Assembly: GCA_038120295.1 (NCBI GenBank) | Contig: JAYOLL010000038.1 | Span: 1 to 23,886 of the forward strand | Direction: 5' to 3' | Length of the DNA: 23,886 nt | DNA from: JAYOEY01 sp038120295 | Lineage (GTDB): Bacteria > Pseudomonadota > Alphaproteobacteria > MPNO01 > UBA2964 | Made by a program: the position numbers and the translations under genes | Part shown: in pieces, positions 16,071 through 23,786 of the stretch | Layout: every line of letters begins with the position of its first letter | Numbering within the stretch: position 1 is the first letter of the stretch | The notes under the pieces: generated by a model | What the model saw: only the letters and a program-made list of their open reading frames with translations | The model's database searches: none | Told to the model about the DNA's origin: nothing

Positions 16071-16976
16071 ATGGAAATCAGACAGCACGGTCGTTACGAC
16101 TACTCACCGATCACCGAACGGCCCGATTACGACTGGCCGGCAGGCAAACGCCTGGCGGTCTATTTCGCGCTCAATATCGAGCATTTCAGTTTCGGCGAGG
16201 GTCTCGGTCACACCCCGACCGCGCCGGGCGTCCAGCCGGATGTCCGGAATTTCTCATGGCGCGATTACGGGCTCCGGGTCGGTATCTGGCGGGTGTTCGA
16301 GCTGTTCGAGGAGTTCGGCCTGCCGATGTGTCATCTGATGAACACGTCGATCTACGACTACGCTCCGCAGATCCCGGCCCGTATCCGCGCCCGCGACGAC
16401 GAGTTCGTCGGGCACGGCCATACCAATTCGGAACAGCAGGGCGATTACGACGAGGAAGGCGAGGCCGACCTGATCGCGCGCGTCACTGGCGCCTTCCGCG
16501 AGCATGAGGGATCAGGCCCGGGCGGCTGGATGGGCCCATGGATTTCCGAAAGCCCGGCAACGCCGGACCTGCTGCAGGGGAATGGCTATCGCTACATCAT
16601 GGACTGGTCCTGCGACGACCAGCCGGTCTGGATGCGGACGGCGGGCGGACCGTTGCTGATGATCCCCTATCACATCGAGATCAACGATTCGCCGGCCCAG
16701 CTGTCGCGTCGCCACACGGCGAGCCAGTTTACCGAGATGGTGTGCGCCCATTTCGACGAACAAATGCGCCAGAGCGCCAAGCAGCCCCTGGTATTCTCGC
16801 TCGCCATGCATACGTTCGTTGTGGGCCAGCCCTACCGGCTCGCCGGACTGCGCGACATTCTGACGCATATCACCAGCCATCCGGACGCCGACCGGATCTG
16901 GTTCACCCGCCCGCGCGAGATCTTCGCGCATGTATCCTCGCTTCCGAAAGGCACCGTGCCGGGCGACGGGGATTAA
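16071..16976 (+). CDS. Polysaccharide deacetylase family protein (PuuE/cyclic amidohydrolase-like)
   Basis: A 301-residue member of the NodB/polysaccharide deacetylase superfamily, in the branch that includes PuuE-type allantoinase and cyclic imide hydrolases rather than secreted chitin or peptidoglycan deacetylases: it has no signal peptide. Visible blocks are DYDWPAGKRLAVYFALNIEHF (trimmed at both ends, near residues 19-38), VGHGHTNSEQ with putative metal histidines, and a late SLAMHTFVVGQPYR His. The ATG at 16071 is preferred over a TTG five codons upstream because GGGA sits nine bases before it. It lies 33 bases after the TcuB-like gene and is probably the last gene of this operon. A ring-opening hydrolase acting on a cyclic amide or imide would suit the neighbouring amidase. 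Confidence 0.82.
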   Translation: MEIRQHGRYDYSPITERPDYDWPAGKRLAVYFALNIEHFSFGEGLGHTPTAPGVQPDVRNFSWRDYGLRVGIWRVFELFEEFGLPMCHLMNTSIYDYAPQIPARIRARDDEFVGHGHTNSEQQGDYDEEGEADLIARVTGAFREHEGSGPGGWMGPWISESPATPDLLQGNGYRYIMDWSCDDQPVWMRTAGGPLLMIPYHIEINDSPAQLSRRHTASQFTEMVCAHFDEQMRQSAKQPLVFSLAMHTFVVGQPYRLAGLRDILTHITSHPDADRIWFTRPREIFAHVSSLPKGTVPGDGD

Positions 16977-17617
16977 CCGGTCCGGACGTGCCCTTCCCAC
17001 TGCGCGGGGCTGACCTTTTCCGTATAGTCGCTGAACATCAGGTTGAAGCTGATGCTGATCCGCATCCTGTCCGATGGGTTTGGCTCGACCGAATGGACCA
17101 GCCAGGCCGGGAACAGAAGCAGGAGCCCCGGCTGGACGTTCATGGTAGCGCGACCGGTGTTCTCGGCGGTGTACTGGCTTACCCGCGGCGAGACGATCCT
17201 GGGCTGCGCGCGCGGGTCTTCGAAGGTGATCGCGCCTGATTCGTCGGGCGTATCGACGTAATAGACTCCGCCAAGATAGTTGTTAGGATGCGTGTGCGGC
17301 GGGTTGAATCCGCCCCTGGGATGAAAATTGGCCCAGCAGCTTGTGATCTCAAGCCCCTCTTCGGCGACATGCATGAACTCCATGACGCCCCTCCCGGCAG
17401 CCATGACCATCCTCGAGAATTCGTCGAATTCAGGCAGTGTGTGGAGATTCTGTTCGGTCTGAAGCTTCTGCCCTTCCCGGGGCGCCGGGGCGGACGCCAG
17501 CAAGCCGTTCAGCGCCGTCCTCAGCCCGTCATTGATCCGTGTCGTGTCTTCGGGTCCAAGCTGATGCGCCCAGACCGTGGTGGGGAAAAAAGTCAACGCT
17601 TGCGTATCGGCGAACAT
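16973..17617 (-). CDS. Putative 2OG-Fe(II) oxygenase (TIGR02466-like family)
   Basis: A 214-residue protein with the jelly-roll pattern of the putative 2OG-Fe(II) oxygenase family: WANFHPRGGFNPPHTHP, then NNYLGGVYYVD, GLLLLFPAWLVHSVEP and an Arg-rich strand RMRISISFNL. Candidate iron ligands are H108/H110 and H165, with R174 or R176 for 2-oxoglutarate. Family members are often found in marine bacteria and cyanophages, and their substrates are unknown. The stop codon overlaps the stop of the deacetylase-like gene on the other strand within the palindrome TTAA (16973-16976). Ribosome-binding evidence for the ATG at 17617 is weak. Confidence 0.8.
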   Translation of the reverse strand: MFADTQALTFFPTTVWAHQLGPEDTTRINDGLRTALNGLLASAPAPREGQKLQTEQNLHTLPEFDEFSRMVMAAGRGVMEFMHVAEEGLEITSCWANFHPRGGFNPPHTHPNNYLGGVYYVDTPDESGAITFEDPRAQPRIVSPRVSQYTAENTGRATMNVQPGLLLLFPAWLVHSVEPNPSDRMRISISFNLMFSDYTEKVSPAQWEGHVRTG

Positions 17618-17705
17618 CCCGGCCCGGCCCGTTATTGCTGATCGGTTTCAGGCGAACCCTAGTACAGATAGCGATAGCGACCGGAATCGAAACGGGCGAC
17701 GGGAT

Positions 17706-18742
17706 TCAAACGAGGGCCTGGAACACAACGCCGATCAGGATCGCACCGCCGATCCCCGTCGCCAGATAGGTCAGAAACACAGGGCGTTTCACCAGAGACC
17801 AGACCGCCGCATGGCGGGGATCGAACTCACCGCCCCGGCGGTCATGAAAGCCATCGCGGCGCCAGCGGTCATGCCCTGTTCCACCAGCCCCGCGACAAGC
17901 GGCGGCGCGGCATAGGATTTGAGATAGGCGGGCGCACCCACAAGCGCGCCGATCACGATTGGCCACAGCCCCTCCCCGCCGACGGCGGTGGCGATCAGCG
18001 AGGCCGGAACGTAATGGATCAGCAGCGCCTCGATCAGGTAGGCGAGGGTCAGCCATTTGAGCAGGAACAGGCCGTTCTCGCGCGACGCACCGACGAACAT
18101 CTTTCGTCGTTCCTCCTCGCCCCAGAATTTCCAGACCGGCTTGCCGGAAAACGGCGCGGGACCGCAGCCGCAACAGCCGACGGAACTGTCCTTACGCAGC
18201 GGGTCGGTGAATGCGCCGTAGCGCATCGCGCCGCTGACCAGGAAGCCGCCCATCAATCCCAGCACCACTGCCGCAACGGCCTTGCCGATGGCGAATTCCC
18301 AGCCCAGCGCTCCGGCCGTGATCATCAGCGTTGGCGGGTCGATCAGCGGCGAGGACAACCAGAACGCCATGACGGCGGACAGCGGCGCACCGACCGCCAG
18401 CAGCCCGGCTATGAACGGGATGACCTCGCAGGAACAGAAGGGCGCCAGCCCGCCGAGCAGGGCGGCGAACACGATCATCCGGGATTCGCGTCCCTCGAAC
18501 GCCTTTGCGACGACGGTCTCCGCCCCGCTTGCCTTGAGATAGCCGATCATCAGAACGGCGACGGCGATTTAGGGCAGCGTTCCGGCCAGCGCGGTTGCCG
18601 CGACCTTGAGAAAATTCTCGAAATTGCCCGAATCCAGAACCAGTACGACGAGCGCGATCGCCGCCGACAGAAACCAGACGGATTTCAGACCGTTCATATT
18701 GCGGCGCAACCCTTCGACGCCTTTCAGAGCCAGTTCGGACAT
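17706..18742 (-). pseudogene. ArsP/YraQ-type permease gene with an internal stop and a frameshift
   Basis: A membrane permease of the DUF318/ArsP type, recognisable by GLAPFCSCEVIPFIAGLLAV, AFWLSSPLIDPPTLMITAG and a Cys-rich GCCGCG loop. Relatives export organoarsenicals or other soft-metal species. The start is the ATG at 18742 (MSELALKGVEGL) with AGGA upstream. Codon 58 (18569-18571) is TAA, yet the same frame continues on both sides. Near 17810 the frame ends early (SIPAMRRSGLW), while the next frame supplies the expected C-terminus (AAVWSLVKRPVFLTYLATG ... VFQALV) to 17706. One missing base between ATG and CGG would restore it. Two independent lesions suggest a decayed gene, although sequencing error is possible. 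It lies 25 bases downstream of the ArsR-type regulator. Confidence 0.82.
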
Positions 18743-18767
18743 AACGTTTCCTGTTCTGTTAGTCGGT

Positions 18768-19082
18768 TCAGGCACTCTTCCGAAGGGGTGCGGCATCCGC
18801 GCAGCATTCCTTCAGCAGATAGCCGGCGAGCTGTTCGATATGGCCGTACCGGGCGCGGCTGATCACGCTGCGTCCCAGTTTTTCCTGCTCGATCAGACCG
18901 GCATCGGCAAGACAGCGGAGGTGATGCGCCAGCGTCGAGGCCGGAATCTGCAGCCGGTCCTGAATCTGGCCGACCGTCAGCCCATCCTCACCCGCGCGGA
19001 CCAGCGCAAGCAGGACCTCCAGCCGGGGTTCGGAGCCCGCCGCTGCAAACCCCAGCGCCGCCTGTTCGAGATCGATGGCCAT
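18768..19082 (-). CDS. ArsR-family HTH transcriptional regulator
   Basis: A 104-residue winged-helix repressor. Residues 35-60 form the helix-turn-helix (TVGQIQDRLQIPASTLAHHL) and residues 61-75 the wing (LIEQEKLGRSVISRA). The classical As(III)-binding CxC in the recognition helix is absent. Cysteines present are C57 and the C-terminal pair C93-C94, which could form an inducer site as in some divergent ArsR proteins. It is upstream of, and probably co-transcribed with, the broken permease gene; ArsR-permease pairs usually respond to arsenic species. The start ATG fits the family's N-terminus. An AT-rich palindrome about 23 bases upstream is a likely autoregulatory operator. Confidence 0.9.
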   Translation of the reverse strand: MAIDLEQAALGFAAAGSEPRLEVLLALVRAGEDGLTVGQIQDRLQIPASTLAHHLRCLADAGLIEQEKLGRSVISRARYGHIEQLAGYLLKECCADAAPLRKSA

Positions 19083-19104
19083 ATTCGGGCACCCATAATT
19101 CGAA

Positions 19105-19124
19105 ATAACTATTTTTTTAGTTAT
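19105..19124. promoter_or_regulatory. Candidate ArsR operator/promoter palindrome
   Basis: ATAACTA (19105-19111) and its exact reverse complement TAGTTAT (19118-19124) are separated by six T. The whole block is strikingly AT-rich in a GC-rich genome and lies just upstream of the ArsR-type start at 19082. ArsR proteins commonly bind short AT-rich inverted repeats overlapping their own promoter, so this is the natural autoregulation site. The rest of the region to 19300 shows only a repeated TGGCGGCCGC (19212 and 19241). Confidence 0.6.
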
Positions 19125-19300
19125 AATAAAAGGCCCGGTCGGTCAAGCGAGCGATAACGCACCCCGGTTTCTGTCGAATCAATCTGACCATTCGGTAAGA
19201 ACCTGGCGGATTGGCGGCCGCCGGATCAGGGAAAAGTCGATGGCGGCCGCGCAAATTCCGCCCCGGCCAGCACCGGGATAGAAGCGGGATCGAAGCGCCT

Positions 19301-19723
19301 CTACAGGCGCGCGGCCATCCGCGTCTTCATCGCCTCCAGCGCCGCCATACCGTACGGCTTTGCCGTTCCTGCGCCCCAGACCGGGCCGGGCCAGGCATCA
19401 TCGCCTTCGGTGCGGGCGACGACATGAACGTGAAGCTGGCGCACGATATTGCCGAGCGCGCCGATATTGATCTTTGTCGGCGAGAATTCGCGCATCAGCA
19501 TGTCCGCGGCGCGCTGAACCTCGTCCCACAGGACGGTCCGGTCTCCGCTGGACAGGTCGGCAATCTCACACAGCCCTTCCCGGCGCGGCACGAGGATAAG
19601 CCAGGGAAACCGCGTATCGTCCATCAGCAGGACGCGGCACAGCGCCAGATCGGCGACGAAATGCGTATCGGCGGCGAGCCGCGGGTCGAGTTTGAATTCG
19701 CCGGTCAGGGGATCAGGGATCAT
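19301..19723 (-). CDS. HIT domain-containing protein
   Basis: A 140-residue histidine-triad fold protein, a family of nucleotide hydrolases/transferases. The core motif reads RQLHVHVVAR: H98 and H100 are present, while the first triad position is Gln (Q96). The usual N-terminal strand (VLLMDDTRFPWLILVPRRE) and the INIGALGNIVRQ segment before the motif are intact. The catalytic middle His (H100, alignment-dependent) remains, so it may still be active. The ATG overlaps the TGA of the upstream membrane protein gene by four bases. Which HIT branch it belongs to cannot be decided by eye. Confidence 0.87.
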   Translation of the reverse strand: MIPDPLTGEFKLDPRLAADTHFVADLALCRVLLMDDTRFPWLILVPRREGLCEIADLSSGDRTVLWDEVQRAADMLMREFSPTKINIGALGNIVRQLHVHVVARTEGDDAWPGPVWGAGTAKPYGMAALEAMKTRMAARL

Positions 19724-20262
19724 GGCGTCATCCCGATCTGCGACAGGTTGCTCCGCGCCAGTGCCAGCAATCCGATCCCCGCAAGGAACAGGACCGTAAA
19801 CAGAACGCCGGCGAATTTTTCGCGGACGCTGCGCAAATCTGGATTTTCCTCCGGCGGCAGGTAAAGGAGGTTAGGTAGTCCCCAACTCATCAGATACCAG
19901 CCCAGCGCGCACAGCCCGCCGAGAAAGGGCATCATGATGGCGGTGGCGAACAGGGCCGCCGGGAATCCACGCCGCCAGGCGGGGAAGCCTCGCTTTCGGA
20001 ACTGGATCGTCAGGAAGGCGATGCCGGTCAGCGGCGCGACGCCGACGACCGGGAACTGGAGGAAGGCGCCGAACGCGTCGCAATACCGCTCGAATGCAAA
20101 CAGCCCGGCGCCGATCGCCGGCGGCAGCGCGATCAGCAGGCTTGAGGCACGTCCGAAGCCGAGACGTGACCACCAGGGCTGGTAGCACAGCGAATGGAAA
20201 AGAAAGACGGCCAGCGCGATATTGACCGCATCGAGGATATGGCCGCCGCAGCCTTCGGTCAT
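19720..20262 (-). CDS. Hypothetical polytopic membrane protein
   Basis: A 180-residue protein with about five hydrophobic segments (near residues 9-28, 39-57, 67-87, 99-127 and 150-169), separated by short basic loops such as QFRKRGFPAWRRG. No motif of known function was recognised. It sits between a CHCC zinc-finger gene (25 bases upstream) and a HIT gene (4-base overlap), so the three are probably one operon. The ATG at 20262 is chosen for position; its ribosome-binding site is weak. Confidence 0.72.
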   Translation of the reverse strand: MTEGCGGHILDAVNIALAVFLFHSLCYQPWWSRLGFGRASSLLIALPPAIGAGLFAFERYCDAFGAFLQFPVVGVAPLTGIAFLTIQFRKRGFPAWRRGFPAALFATAIMMPFLGGLCALGWYLMSWGLPNLLYLPPEENPDLRSVREKFAGVLFTVLFLAGIGLLALARSNLSQIGMTP

Positions 20263-20286
20263 CCGCAGCGCTTCCGGGAGGTCGCC

Positions 20287-20478
20287 TTAATGCCCGGCGT
20301 GAGGCTTCACGCCTTCCTTGAGGACGAACAGCCGGTCGCAATAGCCGCATTCGGCCCGACCGTTCTTCAGCGTCAGATAGACCTTGGGATGGCCCAGCGC
20401 GCCGCCGCCGCCGTCGCAGGCGACGGTGAGTTCCTCAACCTCGATGGTTTCAGGCGGTTCGGGGGCTGTGCCGGCCAT
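20287..20478 (-). CDS. CHCC zinc-finger domain protein (NDUFS6-like)
   Basis: A 63-residue protein with the CHCC zinc-binding pattern: C21, H30 (LGHPKVYL), C44 and C47 (ECGYCDRLF). This is the domain of the accessory complex I subunit NDUFS6 and of short alphaproteobacterial homologues, which are often near respiratory or lipoprotein genes. The ATG at 20478 has AGGAGC ten bases upstream; a longer in-frame extension lacks family similarity. It is the first gene of the minus-strand set with the membrane and HIT proteins, divergent from the lipoprotein hydrolase gene. Confidence 0.87.
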   Translation of the reverse strand: MAGTAPEPPETIEVEELTVACDGGGGALGHPKVYLTLKNGRAECGYCDRLFVLKEGVKPHAGH

Positions 20479-20558
20479 GGGGGCGCTCCTGCTTCGTTGA
20501 CCGTTTCGGGCGCGCGATGATACCCAAGGTAACCCGCAACGCAAAGAATTACCCGACG

Positions 20559-21602
20559 ATGATCGTCTTTCCGAGGGCCCTGTTTCCAGCCCTGCTGCTG
20601 CCCGCCCTGGCGCTTTCTGCCTGCGCGCCCGTCGTCCGGCCTATGGGACCCGAAACGGCCGAGCCGCGGATCGAAAACGCCGAAGGCGAGGCCCCCGTGC
20701 TGGTCGCGCGCGACGGGATGCGCCTGCCGATGCAGGTGTGGCGGCCGCCCGGCGGAAAGTCGGGAGAGAAACCGAAGGCCATGATCCTCGCCCTGCACGG
20801 GTTCAACGATTACGCCAACGGCATCGCGCTGCCCGCCGCCTGGTGGGCGGCACGCGGGATCGAGAGCTGGGCCTTCGACCAGCGCGGATTCGGTCGCGCG
20901 CCGCATCGCGGCTACTGGGCGGGGACGGCGGCGATGACGGCGGATCTGCGGACTGCCGCCGCTGCGCTCAAAGGCATTCACCCCGAGGCGCCGCTGTTTC
21001 TCGTCGGCGTCAGCATGGGCGGTGCCGTGACGATGGCGGCGCTGGCCGACGGGCCCATCGCGGGCGTCGACGGCGCCATACTGGTCGGCCCGGCAGTATG
21101 GGGGCGCGCCTACATGCCCTGGTATCAGCGTTTGGCGCTCCGGTTCTTCTCAAACACGGTGCCATGGTTCACCGTGACGGGTGAGGGTCTCAACCGCCAA
21201 CCGTCGGACAACATCCCGATGCTGCGAAAGCTGTCGCGCGACCCGCACATCATCCGCCACACGAGGATCGACGCGATCAGGGGGCTGGTCGATCTTATGG
21301 ATTCAGCGCAGGCGGCGGCGTCCCGGCTGAACCATACGAAGGTTCTGATGATCTACGGGCTGCGGGACGAGATCGTGCCGAAGAAGCCCGTGCTGGACGC
21401 GATGCGGAACCTGCCGGGACGCGCCGGGTCAAAACGTGCAGTATACAGCGCATCGTGGCATATGATGCTGCGCGACCTGAAGGCGGAGATCGTGTGGCGC
21501 GATATCGCCGGCTGGATGGCGGACGCCGCCCGGCCCCTGCAGTCGGGCGCGGATGCAAAGGCCGAAGACCTGTTGGCGAACCCGGAGAATTCGAGACGAT
21601 GA
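20559..21602 (+). CDS. Alpha/beta hydrolase, monoacylglycerol lipase-like lipoprotein
   Basis: A 347-residue alpha/beta hydrolase of the Hydrolase_4/monoglyceride lipase type. The N-terminus is a lipoprotein signal (basic start, PALLLPALALSAC, lipobox LSAC with C22), so it is probably anchored in the outer membrane or facing the periplasm. ALHGFNDYA forms the oxyanion region and S152 in VGVSMGGA is the nucleophile. Asp in IYGLRDEIVP and His in SASWHMM complete the triad. The ATG at 20559 gives a normal signal length; an ATG at 20517 would add 14 residues. The stop overlaps the EamA transporter start (ATGA), so they are co-expressed. Confidence 0.87.
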   Translation: MIVFPRALFPALLLPALALSACAPVVRPMGPETAEPRIENAEGEAPVLVARDGMRLPMQVWRPPGGKSGEKPKAMILALHGFNDYANGIALPAAWWAARGIESWAFDQRGFGRAPHRGYWAGTAAMTADLRTAAAALKGIHPEAPLFLVGVSMGGAVTMAALADGPIAGVDGAILVGPAVWGRAYMPWYQRLALRFFSNTVPWFTVTGEGLNRQPSDNIPMLRKLSRDPHIIRHTRIDAIRGLVDLMDSAQAAASRLNHTKVLMIYGLRDEIVPKKPVLDAMRNLPGRAGSKRAVYSASWHMMLRDLKAEIVWRDIAGWMADAARPLQSGADAKAEDLLANPENSRR

Positions 21603-22525
21603 CCGATGCCGCCGACGATACGGAAGACGCAAGAAAGCGCGACATCAGCGGCTATGTGCTGTTGGTGCTGGCGGTGCTGTTCTGGTCCGGCAATGCGATC
21701 GTCGGGCGCGCCGCGGCGGGCGCCGACATGCCGCCGCTCGGGCTCAATTTCTGGCGCTGGGCGACGGCGCTCGTCGTATTCCTTACCTTCTTCGGTCGCG
21801 CCACCTGGCGGCAACGTCACGCCATTCTCGCCAATCTGAAGTTCCTCGTGCCGTTCTGCGCGGTCTCGGTGGTCGGTTTCAACAGCCTGTTCTATCTCGC
21901 GCTGCAAAGCACCACGGCGCTGCAGGCCAGCCTGATCCAGTCGGTCCTGCCCGTCCTCGTGCTGCTGCTCGGGCTTGTCGTGCTCAGGACGCCGATCTCG
22001 GTGCGCCAGGGCTGGGGGGTGGTGTTCTCGATTTTCGGCGCGGCGCTGATCGTCATTCGCGGCGACGTCGCCGTAATCGCGACGCTGGAACTCAACACCG
22101 GCGACGCCTGGGCGCTCGCCGCGGTCAGCGTGTGGGCGCTGCAGGCCTTCCTGATGCGGTGGAAGCCGAAGGAGATCGGCATCATGCCGTTCATGACGTC
22201 GCTCGCCATCATCGGGGTGATCATAATGGCCCCGCTTTATGCGTGGGAGACGATGACCGTGCGCCCGATGCCGCTCAACGGCACCAGCGCGCTCTATATC
22301 CTCTATGTCGGGATCATCGCATCGTTCCTCGGCACGACCGCATGGAACGAGGGCACCTACCGCGCCGGCGCGGCGCAGGCCGGCTATTTCGGAAACCTGT
22401 ACCCGATCTTTGCCGGGGTGCTGGCGATCATCCTGCTTGGCGAAGACCCGCGCTGGTACCACGCCGCCGGAGCGGCCGCCGTGATTGCCGGCATCTGGAT
22501 GGCGACGGCACGAAAAAACGCGTAG
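21599..22525 (+). CDS. DMT family transporter (EamA domain)
   Basis: A 308-residue inner-membrane protein with about ten hydrophobic segments in two EamA repeats. Typical features are FWSGNAIVGRA at the first helix, LNFWRWATAL at the second, ALQSTTALQASLIQSVLPVL in the first repeat and YRAGAAQAGYFGNLYPIFAG in the second. Family members export or import amino acids, nucleosides or other metabolites; the substrate is not predictable. The ATG overlaps the stop of the hydrolase gene. It is the last gene before the tRNA and the mobile element. Confidence 0.92.
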   Translation: MTDAADDTEDARKRDISGYVLLVLAVLFWSGNAIVGRAAAGADMPPLGLNFWRWATALVVFLTFFGRATWRQRHAILANLKFLVPFCAVSVVGFNSLFYLALQSTTALQASLIQSVLPVLVLLLGLVVLRTPISVRQGWGVVFSIFGAALIVIRGDVAVIATLELNTGDAWALAAVSVWALQAFLMRWKPKEIGIMPFMTSLAIIGVIIMAPLYAWETMTVRPMPLNGTSALYILYVGIIASFLGTTAWNEGTYRAGAAQAGYFGNLYPIFAGVLAIILLGEDPRWYHAAGAAAVIAGIWMATARKNA

Positions 22526-22631
22526 CCCGACGCCTGACGTTCAAGACACTGGCGCAGGGCCCCGCCTTGCGCTAATTTGCGCTCGCCTGTCCACAGGCGG
22601 CGATTCCCGACTTCATTTGGCCGGAATCCGC

Positions 22632-22708
<77 letters not shown>

Positions 22709-22744
22709 CTTACTCTCTATTGTTTTCTGATAGTTAGTGGTTAC

Positions 22745-22797
22745 GCCACGATCTTAGTCCACGTGGCATTAAGGTTCTTGCTCCAATCCTGCTCCAA
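22745..22797. repeat. Inverted and direct repeats between tRNA and integrase
   Basis: GCCACG (22745-22750) and CGTGGC (22762-22767) form an inverted repeat. Just after it, TGCTCCAA occurs twice (22779-22786 and 22790-22797), 11 bases apart, about one helical turn. Sites of this sort next to a tRNA-borne attachment core can be integrase or excisionase arm sites, or an operator for the integrase gene. They are short, so this is tentative. Confidence 0.4.
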
Positions 22798-22817
22798 CGA
22801 AGGAGTGGAATTGGCCC

Positions 22818-23786
22818 ATGGCTTCCATCATCAAACGTAATGGTCGGTATCAGGTCCGTGTGCGTCGGCGCGGGTCTAACACGATCTGCAAGACCTTCTC
22901 TCTGCGTGGCGACGCTGTCCGTTGGGCAATCAAGACAGAAAGGTCAGTCGAGACTGGCGCCGTCGCGATTCAAGACACTGCGATGCTAGAAATCCTTGAT
23001 CGGTATGAGAACGACGTCTCACGGCAGAAGAAAGCCTACAGCGTTGAGAAGTACCGCATTCAGACGATTAGGAGGAGTGAATTAGCCCTAAAGACCATCC
23101 GGACAGTCTCTGCATCTGACATAGCGGCTTACAGAGACGAGCGGCTGAGGTTCGTGCAACCAGCGTCAGTACAGAGGGAACTGTCGGTCCTGTCACACAT
23201 CTTCACTATGGCGATTAAGGAGTGGGGTTACGAACTACCCAGTAACCCGGTTCTCAGGATCCGTAAACCGCCGCCATCCAAGCCACGCACACGTCGTCTG
23301 CAGGAGGGAGAAGAGCAGCGTCTGTTCGACGCACTGGCAAAGCATGGAAACGTCTGGGTCGTTCCGATTGTGAGATTGGCGATTGAGACGGCGATGCGTC
23401 GAGGGGAACTTCTGTCGCTCAGATGGGAACACGTCCATCTAGACCAACGCTTCGTCCACCTGCCGGATACCAAGAATGGCGACAGCAGAGACGTCCCCCT
23501 CTCGCAGGAAGCAGTCGCAACGCTGACCAAGCTGCCACGAGACATCAGCGGTAGCGTGTTACCGATCCACTTTGAGGGATTAAAAACCCTGTGGAGACGA
23601 ACCTGTGCGAAAGCAGGAATAGAAGATCTTCACTTCCACGACCTGCGCCACGAAGCGACAAGCCGTTTCTTTGAGAAAGGCTTGAACGTGATGGAGGTTG
23701 CAACCATCACGGGTCACAAGGACCTTCGTATGCTGCAACGCTACACGCATCTCAGGGCAGAGGATTTGGCTAGGAAGCTTGGGTAG
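22818..23786 (+). CDS. Tyrosine recombinase/integrase of a tRNA-Arg element
   Basis: A 322-residue phage-type integrase that catalyses site-specific strand exchange. All catalytic positions are present: R194 (AMRRGELL), K219 (DTKNG), H274 and R277 (HDLRHEA), H300 (TGHKD) and Y309 (QRYTH). The N-terminal part (SIIKRNGRYQVRVRRRG) is the arm-binding domain and residues 60-140 the core-binding domain. It is transcribed away from the tRNA-Arg gene and begins 109 bases after it, the usual layout for an integrated element extending rightwards. GC is visibly lower than in the rest of the window (29 of 60 bases in 23041-23100), and AGG, AGA, TTA and CTA codons appear that its neighbours avoid, supporting recent acquisition. 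GGAG/GGAA lie upstream of the ATG. Nothing was recognised from 23787 to the end. Confidence 0.95.
   Translation: MASIIKRNGRYQVRVRRRGSNTICKTFSLRGDAVRWAIKTERSVETGAVAIQDTAMLEILDRYENDVSRQKKAYSVEKYRIQTIRRSELALKTIRTVSASDIAAYRDERLRFVQPASVQRELSVLSHIFTMAIKEWGYELPSNPVLRIRKPPPSKPRTRRLQEGEEQRLFDALAKHGNVWVVPIVRLAIETAMRRGELLSLRWEHVHLDQRFVHLPDTKNGDSRDVPLSQEAVATLTKLPRDISGSVLPIHFEGLKTLWRRTCAKAGIEDLHFHDLRHEATSRFFEKGLNVMEVATITGHKDLRMLQRYTHLRAEDLARKLG

Noticed and set aside
4351..18571. Stop-codon recoding as the reason for the interrupted genes
   Set aside because: The two internal stops are different (TAG and TAA), both triplets serve as normal terminators elsewhere in the window, and one lesion is a frameshift.
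18769..19157. Plus-strand open frame across the ArsR-type gene
   Set aside because: It is antisense to a clear winged-helix regulator and its translation resembles no protein.
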